DNA of 64,000 nucleotides from an uncultured Rhodocyclaceae bacterium. GTDB lineage: Bacteria; Pseudomonadota; Gammaproteobacteria; Burkholderiales; Rhodocyclaceae. Shown piece after piece: positions 34,662-43,737 of the stretch; within the stretch, counting starts at the first letter, position 1; every line of letters starts with the position of its first letter. The notes under the pieces were generated by a model. It saw only the letters and a list, made by a program, of their open reading frames with translations, ran no database searches and was not told the origin of the DNA. A program made the translations under genes and the position numbers. The stretch lies in NCBI GenBank assembly GCA_934271525.1, contig CAKQRL010000001.1, positions 62,001 to 126,000 of the forward strand. The letters run 5' to 3'.

Positions 34662-35351
34662 TTAAAATCGTTTTTTTAAGGCTTGCGGTTCAATGATTCC
34701 GTTTTGGCTAGCCAGCAACACAAAATCCGCTGCCCGCCGTGCAAATAAACCGCAGGTTACAACGCCCGGAATTTGGTTTAATTCTATTTCTGTTAAGAGC
34801 GGAATGTGTATTGGCAAAGCGGATGCGTCCAAAATAATGTTGCCGTTGTCGGTGATGAAATCCGCACGGCGTTTCACGTTAGCGCCCAATTGTTTTAATT
34901 CTTGGGTAACAAAGTTTTCTGCAAAAGCCAACACTTCAAAAGGCAAGGGAAAATTGCCCAAGTTTTGCACCCATTTGGATTCATCGGCAATGCACAAAAA
35001 ATGATTGGATGCGGCGGCTACGATTTTTTCACGCGTTAAAGCGCCGCCGCCGCCTTTAATGAGTTGAAAATAAGGATTGATTTCATCTGCGCCATCTACA
35101 TAAAGCCAAATGTTATTGACAGCATTTAAATCCAAAACGGTAAAACCGTGTTTTTTGAGCCGTTCTTCTGTTGCTTTGGAACTTGCCACTGTTGCGGTGA
35201 AGTGTTTTTTGTGTTGGGCAAGCGCATCAATAAAAGCGTTCATTGTTGAACCCGTGCCAACGCCCAAAACCGTGTTGGGCGGGCAAAAGTCAAGCGCCCA
35301 TTTTGCTGCCGCTTGGGCAACTTCTTGTTTGAGTTCGTTTTGTGTTTTCAT
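34662..35351 (-). CDS. rpiA: Ribose-5-phosphate isomerase A
   Basis: From the ATG at 35351 the protein has 229 residues. It contains VLGVGTGSTMNAFIDAL, DGADEI and IKGGGGALTREK, the sugar-phosphate-binding and catalytic loops of RpiA, plus LPIHIPLLTEIELNQIPGVVTCGLFARR at the end. It interconverts ribose 5-phosphate and ribulose 5-phosphate. An upstream ATG at 35399 is rejected because the extra 16 codons read through the repeat element at 35372-35422. The minus-strand neighbours on both sides are unrelated. Confidence 0.95.
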   Translation of the reverse strand: MKTQNELKQEVAQAAAKWALDFCPPNTVLGVGTGSTMNAFIDALAQHKKHFTATVASSKATEERLKKHGFTVLDLNAVNNIWLYVDGADEINPYFQLIKGGGGALTREKIVAAASNHFLCIADESKWVQNLGNFPLPFEVLAFAENFVTQELKQLGANVKRRADFITDNGNIILDASALPIHIPLLTEIELNQIPGVVTCGLFARRAADFVLLASQNGIIEPQALKKRF

Positions 35352-35371
35352 ATTCAAATCTTTGGCAATTT

Positions 35372-35422
35372 TCCACGGTAAACCGATTATTTTTTTCAAA
35401 AAAAATCAGCGTTTACCGTGGA
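35372..35422. repeat. ACCGTGGA repeat, tail-to-tail pair
   Basis: Arms TCCACGGTAAACC and GTTTACCGTGGA around T7-C-A8. It is nearly identical over its whole length to the copy at 433-482, which suggests recent copying or conversion. It lies between the ntrX stop and the rpiA start. Confidence 0.92.
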
Positions 35423-35424
35423 TT

Positions 35425-36672
35425 TTAATTGTTTTGTTTTAAAGAAATGCCCAACTGTTTTAATTTGCGATACAAATGCGTGCGCTCCAAACCCGAACAT
35501 TCAGAAAGGCGCGTCATATTGTTATTTTCGCGCTTCAAGTGGTATTCAAAATAATGGCGCTCAAAAATATCGCGCGCTTCACGCAAAGGGCGCTCAAAAA
35601 TTTCTTGCAAAATGGGCGAAGCGGGGTTTGCCTCAGCGGGTTCGGGCATCAAACGCGCCACGTCTTCTTCGGTAATTTCTTCGTCTAATGCTGTTAGCGC
35701 CAAGTTTTTCACCAAGGAATACAAATCGTTCCACGTGGCTTTTGCTTCCCAAGAAAGCGTGCGCAAGGCATTCAAAGCGCTTGTTGAAAAATGTTTGGGC
35801 GGAACTTCATTGGTGCGCACAAAATGGTTCAACCAAATTTCAGCCATTGGCGGAATGTCGTCCAAATGCGTGGCGAGCAAAGGCGGCGAAAGCCACACAT
35901 CCATCAAACGAAACACGCGCGATTCTTTCGGGTCGCCTGCGTTTTCAGGGATTTTGTGCGTGGCGATAATGAGCGTTAAATTCATCAAATCCAGCCGTTC
36001 TAAGGCAAAATTCAAACTCATTTGCTGCATTTTGGATAAAACAAAAAAATCGGGCACAAGCAAAACGCCGCCTTTTAAATTCTCCAATTTGTCCAAGGTT
36101 AAAGGGACATTCAACTGCTGAAAATTCAAAAAAGGCGCGCTGGGCGCTTGCAGCGACCTTGCGCACATTTCGGCAATGGCGGCAATGGTGTTTTTCAAAA
36201 AAATCAAATGGCTTTTGCTTGCCGCTTGTTCTAAGCGTTTTTTGAAATCTTTAACTGGTCCAATGCGGCTAAAATCATCCAACGTGATGGGCATTTTTTC
36301 AAAGAGCCGATTGTTTTTGAGCGATTTTTGAACCGTTGCCAAGAGTTTTTGCAAGGCAATGGGTTTTTCCAAAAAAGCGCAAGCGCCAAAACGCGTGGCT
36401 TCAACTGCGGTGTCAATGGTGCCGTGGCCGGACATCATCACCACGGGCATATTGAGCAAACCGGCGCTTTTCCATTCTTTTAAAAGGGAGATGCCGTCTG
36501 TATCGGGCATCCAAATATCCAAAAGAACCAAATCTGGCCGCAATTCTTGGCGAATGGCGCGCGCCGTTGCTGCATTTTCTGCCAAGCGCACATCAAAGCC
36601 TTCGTCAATTAAAATTTCGGATAGCAGTTCGCGAATGCCGATTTCGTCATCCACAACCAAAATAATTGCCAT
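35425..36672 (-). CDS. ntrX: NtrX-like response regulator with a degenerate AAA+ domain
   Basis: The 415-residue protein has a receiver domain with Asp8/Asp9, phosphorylatable Asp52 and Lys103, and a C-terminal Fis-type helix-turn-helix near 385-412 (RLSECSGLERTHLYRKLKQLG). The middle region should be a sigma-54-activating ATPase, but neither a Walker A motif nor the GAFTGA loop is present; only remnants such as GGVLLVPDFFVLSKMQQMSL remain. It therefore cannot be a normal sigma-54 activator and may act as a plain DNA-binding regulator. ntrY lies upstream in the same operon. The gene is open and well formed, so it is not a pseudogene. Confidence 0.88.
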   Translation of the reverse strand: MAIILVVDDEIGIRELLSEILIDEGFDVRLAENAATARAIRQELRPDLVLLDIWMPDTDGISLLKEWKSAGLLNMPVVMMSGHGTIDTAVEATRFGACAFLEKPIALQKLLATVQKSLKNNRLFEKMPITLDDFSRIGPVKDFKKRLEQAASKSHLIFLKNTIAAIAEMCARSLQAPSAPFLNFQQLNVPLTLDKLENLKGGVLLVPDFFVLSKMQQMSLNFALERLDLMNLTLIIATHKIPENAGDPKESRVFRLMDVWLSPPLLATHLDDIPPMAEIWLNHFVRTNEVPPKHFSTSALNALRTLSWEAKATWNDLYSLVKNLALTALDEEITEEDVARLMPEPAEANPASPILQEIFERPLREARDIFERHYFEYHLKRENNNMTRLSECSGLERTHLYRKLKQLGISLKQNN

Positions 36673-36729
36673 TTTTCTATTTCCCTCCGCGGTTAAAACA
36701 TTGCGTCATCAAAAAAATAATTGCCATAA

Positions 36730-38862
36730 TTAGTGCCTTTCTGCCTTTTCAGAAAGCGGCAGGCGAATGTGGATTTTGGCGCCGCCATCCAAGCGATTGC
36801 CAATTTCAACAAAGCCGTGGTGTTCTTCAATAATTTTTTTCACAATAGAAAGCCCTAAGCCTGTGCCGCGCGCTTTGGTTGTAACATAAGGCTCAAAAAT
36901 GCGCCCGAGCAATTCCATTGGAAAACCATCGCCATTGTCCAAAACGCTCAAATGCGCAGACGTGCCGCAGCCTTTGGTTTCAATGGTAATTTGTGGGTTT
37001 GCTTTGTTTTCCAAGGCATCTTCGGCATTGCTCAAAATGTTGTGAATCACTTGCCGCAGTTGCGTGGAATCGCCTAAAACGGCGGGCAGATTTTTCTCCA
37101 AGTTCAAAACAATTGCCGCTTTGGAACTTTCGTACAAACCCAAAACTTCGTGAATCAAGGCGTTTAAATCAAGCGGAACAATGGTTGGCGTTGGCAAGCG
37201 GGCGTAATCGCGAAAGTCGTTAACCATTTGTTTCATCGCTTGCACTTGGTTGATGATGGTTTGTGTGCTGCGTTGCAAAATTTCGGCATTTTTGCCATCT
37301 AGCGATTGCGCGAGTTTTAACTGCAAACGTTCGGCAGAAAGTTGAATGGGGGTTAAAGGATTTTTAATTTCATGGGCTAATCGGCGCGCCACTTCGCCCC
37401 AAGCGGCATCGCGTTCGCTTTCAATCAAACGGGTTACATCATCAAAAACAACCACCGCGCCCAAGTTTTCAGGCAACAGTGAGCCGCGCAACAACAAAAC
37501 TTGTTTTTTGGCTTGCGGGTGCGCAAGTTCAATTTGTTCTTGCCACATTTCTTGGCTTTGTTGGAATTTTTTAATAATGGCATTGCCTAACACATTTTGG
37601 CGCTGCCAATGTTGCGGATGCGTATTCAAAAGTTGTTGAAAACTATCATTCAAAATGGTTTGCGCGCCGCTGTTGCAGGTGCGCAAAATAAACTGTGCAT
37701 CAAACACCAACACGCCCGTGGATAAATTCGCCAAAATGCTTTCCAAATAAGCGCGCGCATTTTCTACTTGTTGGCGGCGGCGCTCGGCTTCAAGCCGCGC
37801 ATCGTCCAACTGGCTTGTCATTTGTTTAAAAGATTGCGTCAAAATGCCAAATTCATCCCCGCTTTTGATGGTTTTGCGCGGCGAAAAATCGCCTTGTGCC
37901 ACGGCTTTGGTGCCTTCTGCCAAAATGTGCAAAGGCGCGGTTAAGCGCCGTGCCATATAGTAAGCCATGGTAAAAGCGGAAAATAACGCAACCAGCACGG
38001 TCAAGGTTAAGGTCATCATATAAACGCGGTTTAAGCCGATTTTGCTGGTTTGCAATTCGCGGTAATCGCGAAAAACTTCCTGCACATCGTCAATATTATC
38101 TTGCAAGGCAATGGGCACGGTTTGCAGCGTTTGCAAAATGGTGTTTTCGCTATTTAAAACGCTTGAATTGGGAATGGGCATTAACACCCGCAAAAGTAAA
38201 GAATCGCCGATTGTTTCAATGTTGCGCACAGTGCGCGTTTTGGCAGCGCGCAAATCCGATATTTGCGGCGGCAAAGATAATGTGCTTTGCAACAAGGTAT
38301 TGACCGCCTCGGCGCTTGCAATGAGTTGCCCGTTTGCTGAAAAAATGCCCGCTGATGCCACGCTATGCGTTTCAATCATCCGCAACAGTTTTAAACGTTG
38401 AGCTTGCGGGGTTAATGTGCTGAGGTCTTCGGTCATCACGCGGGTTTTTTCGCTTTGTTCATCCAAAAGCGAGTCCAAGGCATTGCGGCCGAGTTGCACG
38501 CCTGAATCAAGCGCGCGTTCAATGCGTGCGTCAAACCAGTTTTCCATGGAACGGTTGATGAATTGCATAGAAGCGCCATAAACCAAAACGCCGGGCAACA
38601 CGGCAATGGCGCCAAAAATCAACATCAAACGCAACTTCAAGCGTGCGCCAAAAACGCGTTTTTTGTAATCTTTTAAAAGTGAAAATAACTGCACGCCAAC
38701 CAAACTCAACATAAAAATGGCCAAGGCGCCCGTTAAAAGCAAAACGGTGGTGTAATAATTTGCAAAAACATTGGAATGCGCAGATGACAAAAGGATTAAC
38801 ATCCACAGCATTGCGCCGATAGCGGCAAAAAAGGTCAAACTTGTGGCAACGGGCGATTTCAT
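36730..38862 (-). CDS. ntrY: NtrY-like sensor histidine kinase
   Basis: From the ATG at 38862 the protein has 710 residues; the ATG at 38940 adds codons that read through a repeat and is rejected. Three or four membrane segments near the N-terminus flank a periplasmic region of about 150 residues, then a HAMP segment, a PAS-like segment (LESILANLSTGVLVFDAQF), the H-box HEIKNPLTPIQLSAERL, and ATPase boxes LRQVIHNILSNAEDAL and GTGLGLSIVKKI. It would phosphorylate NtrX. The start overlaps the DUF4390 stop by four bases. NtrYX pairs respond to nitrogen or redox state in other bacteria. Confidence 0.93.
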   Translation of the reverse strand: MKSPVATSLTFFAAIGAMLWMLILLSSAHSNVFANYYTTVLLLTGALAIFMLSLVGVQLFSLLKDYKKRVFGARLKLRLMLIFGAIAVLPGVLVYGASMQFINRSMENWFDARIERALDSGVQLGRNALDSLLDEQSEKTRVMTEDLSTLTPQAQRLKLLRMIETHSVASAGIFSANGQLIASAEAVNTLLQSTLSLPPQISDLRAAKTRTVRNIETIGDSLLLRVLMPIPNSSVLNSENTILQTLQTVPIALQDNIDDVQEVFRDYRELQTSKIGLNRVYMMTLTLTVLVALFSAFTMAYYMARRLTAPLHILAEGTKAVAQGDFSPRKTIKSGDEFGILTQSFKQMTSQLDDARLEAERRRQQVENARAYLESILANLSTGVLVFDAQFILRTCNSGAQTILNDSFQQLLNTHPQHWQRQNVLGNAIIKKFQQSQEMWQEQIELAHPQAKKQVLLLRGSLLPENLGAVVVFDDVTRLIESERDAAWGEVARRLAHEIKNPLTPIQLSAERLQLKLAQSLDGKNAEILQRSTQTIINQVQAMKQMVNDFRDYARLPTPTIVPLDLNALIHEVLGLYESSKAAIVLNLEKNLPAVLGDSTQLRQVIHNILSNAEDALENKANPQITIETKGCGTSAHLSVLDNGDGFPMELLGRIFEPYVTTKARGTGLGLSIVKKIIEEHHGFVEIGNRLDGGAKIHIRLPLSEKAERH

Positions 38863-39425
38863 AGCGTTTTTTCCACGGTAAACTGGAGATTTTTTTGAAA
38901 AATCCAGCCCGAATCCAACACCCATTCGCGATTGCCCCAAATGCCGATTTGAAAGGTTTTGGGTAATGCTTCGTAATCCAAGGCAAAGCGGAACATCAAA
39001 GTGTATTCTTTTGAATGGTCTAACTTTTGGGCGTCTATCAATTCCCAGTTGCGAATGCGCGCGATGGCGCGCTCCACTTCTTCAAAAGAGCGAAAGGATT
39101 GAAATAAGCCGCCCAAATTTAAGCGGTATTCGCGCGTGATGGGGTGATAAGAGAGTTGCCATTTTCTTTGAACGGCGGCAATTTTTTTGTCGCGCCACCA
39201 CCAGCGCGGGCGATACAGCGCCGCATCCGCCACAAAAAAAAGCGAAATTCCGTGTTCTAATGTTTTTTTCAAATGTTCATTCCATTGAATATTTAAATCG
39301 GCATTGACCACAAATACATTGCCATTTTGTTTGAGCGTTAAATTTTCTACCGCAATACTTTTATCACCTGCTGCGGCAGAATAAAAACATAATAAAGAAA
39401 AAATGACCAAGAAAAAACGTTTCAT
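38859..39425 (-). CDS. DUF4390 domain exported protein
   Basis: The 188-residue protein has an N-terminal signal (MKRFFLVIFSLLCFYSAAAG) and the DUF4390 features LNIQWNEHLKKTLEHGISLFFVADAALYRPRWWWRDKKIA and SYHPITREYRLNLGGLFQSF. The gene is nearly always between rsmB and ntrY in betaproteobacteria, but the protein's function is unknown. The C-terminal residues (FQKNLQFTVEKTL) are coded by a repeat unit, so the last part is element-derived. It overlaps rsmB and ntrY by four bases at each end. Confidence 0.9.
   Translation of the reverse strand: MKRFFLVIFSLLCFYSAAAGDKSIAVENLTLKQNGNVFVVNADLNIQWNEHLKKTLEHGISLFFVADAALYRPRWWWRDKKIAAVQRKWQLSYHPITREYRLNLGGLFQSFRSFEEVERAIARIRNWELIDAQKLDHSKEYTLMFRFALDYEALPKTFQIGIWGNREWVLDSGWIFQKNLQFTVEKTL
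38872..38904. repeat. ACCGTGGA repeat, single unit inside the DUF4390 gene
   Basis: TCCACGGTAAACTGGAGATTTTTTTGAAAAATCC. It codes for KNLQFTVEK near the end of the protein. The GGA-T7-G-A5-TCC portion is itself a small hairpin. Confidence 0.82.
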
Positions 39426-40657
39426 CGTTTTTCTAATAATGCATAAAAAAAACCGTCATTTTTTATGCTTGGCAAAATAGTTTTTTGATTGATCATTTTG
39501 GCAGATTTTTCATTTTCTAAAAAAGCGGCAATATTATATTCATTTTCTAATTTAAAAACCGAACAGGTTGCAAAAATTAATCGCCCGCCTGTTTTTAAAA
39601 GTTGCCACGCTTTTTGGAGTATTTGATTTTGCAAATTGGCAAATTTTTGAATATCCGATTCTTGCTTAACCCATTTGGCATCCGGATGCCGCCCAACAAC
39701 GCCAGAGCCTGTGCAAGGGCAATCGCACAAAATGGAATCAAATGGCGTGTTGCTTTCAAATTGCAAACAATCCATTTGAATAATGCGGGCATTTAAATTG
39801 TATTTTTTTAAATAGTTTTTCAAATCTTGGGTTCGTTTTTTGTCTATTTCTAATGCCGTTAAATGCAGGTTTGGCACATTTTCTAACCACAATGCCGCTT
39901 TGCCGCCCGGGGCAGCGCACATATCCAAAGCGTTTTCGTTTTTTAATTCTTTTAAAAAATCCCACACGCTTTGTGCGCCTAAATCTTGAATATGGCAAAA
40001 ACCTTCATTAAAAAATGGCAGATTTGCAGATGGAATGGCTTTTTCTAATAACAAAGCTTCGTTATTTTCCACGGTAAACGGAATATTTTTTTCAAAAAGA
40101 ATGTTTTTGTAGGTTTTTAAATTTGTTTTTAAAGGATTAATGCGCAACGCCATTGATGAGGCACGGTTGCCGTTGATTAAAATTTCTTGCCAAGTGTTTG
40201 GATAATCTTTTTTTAAGTGTTTAATCCACCATTTTGGGTGTTTAAAAAAAGCGATTTCGTCAGATTGAATGGTTTTATTTAATTCATTTTGTTGGCGCAA
40301 AAAATTGCGCAAAACGGCATTTACAAAACCTGATAATCGTGGGGAAATATTTTTAGCCGCCGCAACACTTTGGTCGACCAACATAAATGAACGTGTTGGA
40401 TTTAAACGCAAAAAAGAAAAAGAAATTAAAAGCAAAGCCTTGATTTTTAAGTTAGCCACGCCTTTTGGAGCGAGTTTTTGCAAAATAAATTCGCCCCAAC
40501 CAAAATCGCGCAGGGTTTCAAAAACAAGGTATTGAATGGCGGGGTTGGCGATTTTTTCGTTTTTTAAGGAATTGCCCGCCCAAACGCTTAACAAATAAGG
40601 AATTGCCGATTTTAATTGAAAGGAAAAAGGCGGGGCTTTGTTCACTTTATCCTTCAT
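39422..40657 (-). CDS. rsmB: 16S rRNA (cytosine-967-C5)-methyltransferase
   Basis: The 411-residue protein has an N-terminal NusB-like domain, then a SAM-binding domain with CAAPGGKAALW, the catalytic DCPCTGSG and the second Cys in FATCSVF, as expected for RsmB. It methylates C967 of 16S rRNA. A segment (FEKNIPFTVENNEALLLEKA) between the two domains includes an in-frame repeat unit. Its start overlaps the lolA stop by eleven bases, so lolA, rsmB, the DUF4390 gene, ntrY and ntrX form one operon. Confidence 0.94.
   Translation of the reverse strand: MKDKVNKAPPFSFQLKSAIPYLLSVWAGNSLKNEKIANPAIQYLVFETLRDFGWGEFILQKLAPKGVANLKIKALLLISFSFLRLNPTRSFMLVDQSVAAAKNISPRLSGFVNAVLRNFLRQQNELNKTIQSDEIAFFKHPKWWIKHLKKDYPNTWQEILINGNRASSMALRINPLKTNLKTYKNILFEKNIPFTVENNEALLLEKAIPSANLPFFNEGFCHIQDLGAQSVWDFLKELKNENALDMCAAPGGKAALWLENVPNLHLTALEIDKKRTQDLKNYLKKYNLNARIIQMDCLQFESNTPFDSILCDCPCTGSGVVGRHPDAKWVKQESDIQKFANLQNQILQKAWQLLKTGGRLIFATCSVFKLENEYNIAAFLENEKSAKMINQKTILPSIKNDGFFYALLEKR
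40068..40102. repeat. ACCGTGGA repeat, single unit inside rsmB
   Basis: TCCACGGTAAACGGAATATTTTTTTCAAAAAG, read on minus as FEKNIPFTVEN, in a linker-like region between the two RsmB domains. Confidence 0.85.
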
Positions 40658-41300
40658 CCGAATCCGTTAAATCAATCAATTCAATGCCCGCGGGGATTTC
40701 GTATTCAAAAAGTTTGGGGTCAATTTTTTTGTTGACGCGGCTTTTGTAAAAGGTAATGCGGGATTCAAAGCCATAAGCATCGCTAAATTCCAAGGCTTTT
40801 GGCACGCCGTTTTCTAACCCCAAGTGAATTTCAAAAAATGGCGAGTTTTCATCTTTGGGCGTTAATTTCACTCCCTGCAAACCATCCGCTCGGGTTTCGT
40901 TTTCCAAGTTGAATTGCTCATCCATGGTTTTGGCGCCTTCAAAAATTGCCGAAGGTGTGGCTTCCCGCGTGGCGCTTAATTTTTGGCGAACCACTTGTTT
41001 TAAGGCGTTGTCGTGGTGCCACAAAATATTGCCATCGGACACAACCAATCGCCCATTTTTGCCTTTGGTTTCCCAACGCAATTTGTTGGGTTTTGCCATA
41101 AACACTTCGCCTTCTTTGGTATCCAAACGGCGAATTTTGATTTTTTGGTTGGGGTTGGGCGCCATCGGCTGCACTTGTTCAAATTCCGCTTGCCAAGTGT
41201 TGGTGTAATTCAAAAAGTTGCGAAGACGACTTGAAGCATCTTGCGCCGCAACGTTTGCGGCAAAGCATAAAACAGCAAAAAATACGGCAGGGGATTTCAT
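40647..41300 (-). CDS. lolA: Outer-membrane lipoprotein carrier protein LolA
   Basis: The 217-residue protein has a signal peptide (MKSPAVFFAVLCFAANVAA) and the LolA core with SRLRNFLNYTNTWQAEFEQ, FMAKPNKLRWETKGKNGRLVVSDGNILWHHDNALKQVV. LolA carries lipoproteins from LolCDE through the periplasm to LolB. The usual partner next to it in betaproteobacteria is ftsK, not visible here. It is the first gene of the lolA-rsmB-ntrYX run and follows a head-to-head repeat hairpin. Confidence 0.93.
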   Translation of the reverse strand: MKSPAVFFAVLCFAANVAAQDASSRLRNFLNYTNTWQAEFEQVQPMAPNPNQKIKIRRLDTKEGEVFMAKPNKLRWETKGKNGRLVVSDGNILWHHDNALKQVVRQKLSATREATPSAIFEGAKTMDEQFNLENETRADGLQGVKLTPKDENSPFFEIHLGLENGVPKALEFSDAYGFESRITFYKSRVNKKIDPKLFEYEIPAGIELIDLTDSDEG

Positions 41301-41330
41301 TGCGCCTCCTTTTTTTAATCAATTTTTTTT

Positions 41331-41391
41331 AAAAAACATTGGTTCACCGTGGATTTTTAAAAATCCACGGTGAACACAGGATTTTTTTGAA
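41331..41391. repeat. ACCGTGGA repeat, head-to-head pair
   Basis: Cores at 41346-41353 and 41364-41371 face each other. Positions 41343-41374 form a perfect 32-base palindrome with A/T tracts outside. It lies between the diguanylate-cyclase gene stop and the lolA start. Confidence 0.92.
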
Positions 41392-41407
41392 AACGTGGAC
41401 ATTGCGG

Positions 41408-43336
41408 TTAAGTGGGAAATAATGAAGGCGGATTGCTTAGCGCAGACGACATCACATCAAAATCGTCCGGATTGTGTGTGTAGCGCACCACGCGGTTTCT
41501 GCCGCTTTCTTTGGCTTCGTATAAAGCCGCATCGCTTTGTTTGACAGCCAACCAAAAATCGTTTTCGGCATTGGGAAATTCCGCCGCGCCAATGGAGACG
41601 GTTTTTTGTAAGCTGACTTTGTCGTTAATGGTAATGGTGCTGCGCTCCAATGTTTTGCGGATATTTTCTGCCACGCGCAAACCATTTTCAATTGGCGTAT
41701 CCAACAACAACACCAAAAATTCTTCACCGCCCATGCGAATCACCAAGTCGGATGCCCGCAGAATTTTTTTGATGGTTTTTGCCAAATGCCGCAACACAAT
41801 GTCGCCCGCATCGTGGCCGTAAGTATCATTAACGGCTTTAAAGTGGTCCAAATCCAACATTAAAATCGTTAAATATTGATTTTTGCGCAACAAGTTGGCA
41901 GTAATTGTTTCCGTATATTCTTCCAAAAAGCGCCGATTTTTCAAACCCGTTAAAGGATCATGCAGTGAAGTGCGGCGCAAGTCTTCAAAGAGTCGTTTGC
42001 TTTCTAATACGGGCGCTAATTCTTTTAAGTAAATATTGATAAAGCGCGCGTTTTTTCTGGTTTGGCGCGCCGACTCAACGGATGAAACCAACTGCACACA
42101 AGCGGCAATGCCAGATGAAGTTGTAATTGGCAAGCACAAGTGGCATTTGGTGGGCGGCTCGTTTTTATCCACAAATTGCGCAAACACCGTGCAAACGCCC
42201 GGGCGCTTCACGCTATCCACGCCGCGTTTGGTGCGGAATAGCCGACAATTTTCAGGGGTATTCAAAATGCGCGGCGCACACAACATATTTTCTTCATCAT
42301 CTTCGTTAAAAGGAATATAAGAAAGCCGCGTGCGGCGGGAATTGATTTCATAAATTGCGCCTTCGGTGATATGAAAACGCTCTTTGATAACGTGAATTAA
42401 GCGTTTGTAGACATCCAGCGAAGTTGGGTCGTCTTCAATAGTTTGTTTGAAGTCATACATTTCCACCAAACCGTTGACTTTTTCCATGGTGTCTTGCAAC
42501 AAATTGGGGCTTTCCGTTTTGTTGGAAAGGTAAGTCAAATGCACAATTTGGTTGCACATTTGCGATAAGCCTTCATGCAACACAGAAAAAAGCGTATTCA
42601 AATAACGGGCAATGGTGCCAAGTTCATCTGAACCTGCGCTGGTGATGGTGCTATCAAAATCACCGCTTACCGCCTTGCCAACAGCCGTTTGAATCTCTTG
42701 GCTCAAACGGGTAATGGGAGATAACCACAAGAAAATGGCGCCCACCGCAGCAAAAATAAAAAACAAAATGGAGCCGACAATCACCAAAACAATGCGTTGA
42801 GAAGTTGATTCCACATCTTCTGTGGAAATGGTGATATCAACCGCGCCCAAAACTTCGCCGTGTTTGGCTGTGCGGTGGCATTGCAGGCAATCGGGCGAGG
42901 TTGTTGTGCCTTGGGTTGCCACATAAGGCACAATGGCGCGCATGGTGGGCTGACCATTGACAACTTCACGCGTAAAAATGGTTTTGCCATCGCGCAATAC
43001 TTCGGTTTCCGCTTGGGATAGCACAACTTCGGGGGAAGTGGTGTTGAATTCTTTATTGATGGTGTCGGATCTAACCACGCGCACGCTCAACAAGCGATTG
43101 GTGGTCTCTAATCGGTGAAAATAGCGTTGGCGGTTGCTGATGGTGTTGTCAAGCATTGTTTCGGTTAAATGCAAACGCACGGCCTCGGCAATGCTCAACA
43201 AATGCGTGCGGCCGGTTTCCATTGTTAAGGAATTGAAGGCATAAAATGCCACGCCCGCCAAAAACAACATCAAAAGGGCGGAGATAATCGCAAAAAATAG
43301 CGTGATTTTTCCACGCAGGCTAAGACTTTTTTTCAT
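41408..43336 (-). CDS. Diguanylate cyclase with periplasmic c-haem motif and Cys-rich GAF-like segment
   Basis: The 642-residue protein has membrane segments at about 11-33 and 181-205. The periplasmic loop between them contains CLQCH at 150-154, a covalent haem c attachment motif. A HAMP region follows, then a GAF-like region rich in cysteines (CRLFRTKRGVDSVKRPGVC, CHLCLP), and a GGDEF domain with RMGGEEF. The enzyme would make c-di-GMP from GTP. The haem and thiol features suggest redox or gas control; this is inferred. The neighbours (glnB below, lolA above) give no specific clue. The DUF3365-like periplasmic domain type is seen in other CxxCH sensors. Confidence 0.88.
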   Translation of the reverse strand: MKKSLSLRGKITLFFAIISALLMLFLAGVAFYAFNSLTMETGRTHLLSIAEAVRLHLTETMLDNTISNRQRYFHRLETTNRLLSVRVVRSDTINKEFNTTSPEVVLSQAETEVLRDGKTIFTREVVNGQPTMRAIVPYVATQGTTTSPDCLQCHRTAKHGEVLGAVDITISTEDVESTSQRIVLVIVGSILFFIFAAVGAIFLWLSPITRLSQEIQTAVGKAVSGDFDSTITSAGSDELGTIARYLNTLFSVLHEGLSQMCNQIVHLTYLSNKTESPNLLQDTMEKVNGLVEMYDFKQTIEDDPTSLDVYKRLIHVIKERFHITEGAIYEINSRRTRLSYIPFNEDDEENMLCAPRILNTPENCRLFRTKRGVDSVKRPGVCTVFAQFVDKNEPPTKCHLCLPITTSSGIAACVQLVSSVESARQTRKNARFINIYLKELAPVLESKRLFEDLRRTSLHDPLTGLKNRRFLEEYTETITANLLRKNQYLTILMLDLDHFKAVNDTYGHDAGDIVLRHLAKTIKKILRASDLVIRMGGEEFLVLLLDTPIENGLRVAENIRKTLERSTITINDKVSLQKTVSIGAAEFPNAENDFWLAVKQSDAALYEAKESGRNRVVRYTHNPDDFDVMSSALSNPPSLFPT

Positions 43337-43339
43337 TTT

Positions 43340-43368
43340 TCCACGGTAAACGCTACATTTTTTTGAAA
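43340..43368. repeat. ACCGTGGA repeat, single unit
   Basis: TCCACGGTAAACGCTACATTTTTTTGAAA, between glnB and the diguanylate-cyclase gene, which are both on minus. Confidence 0.82.
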
Positions 43369-43377
43369 CTTAAAAAA

Positions 43378-43737
<360 letters not shown>

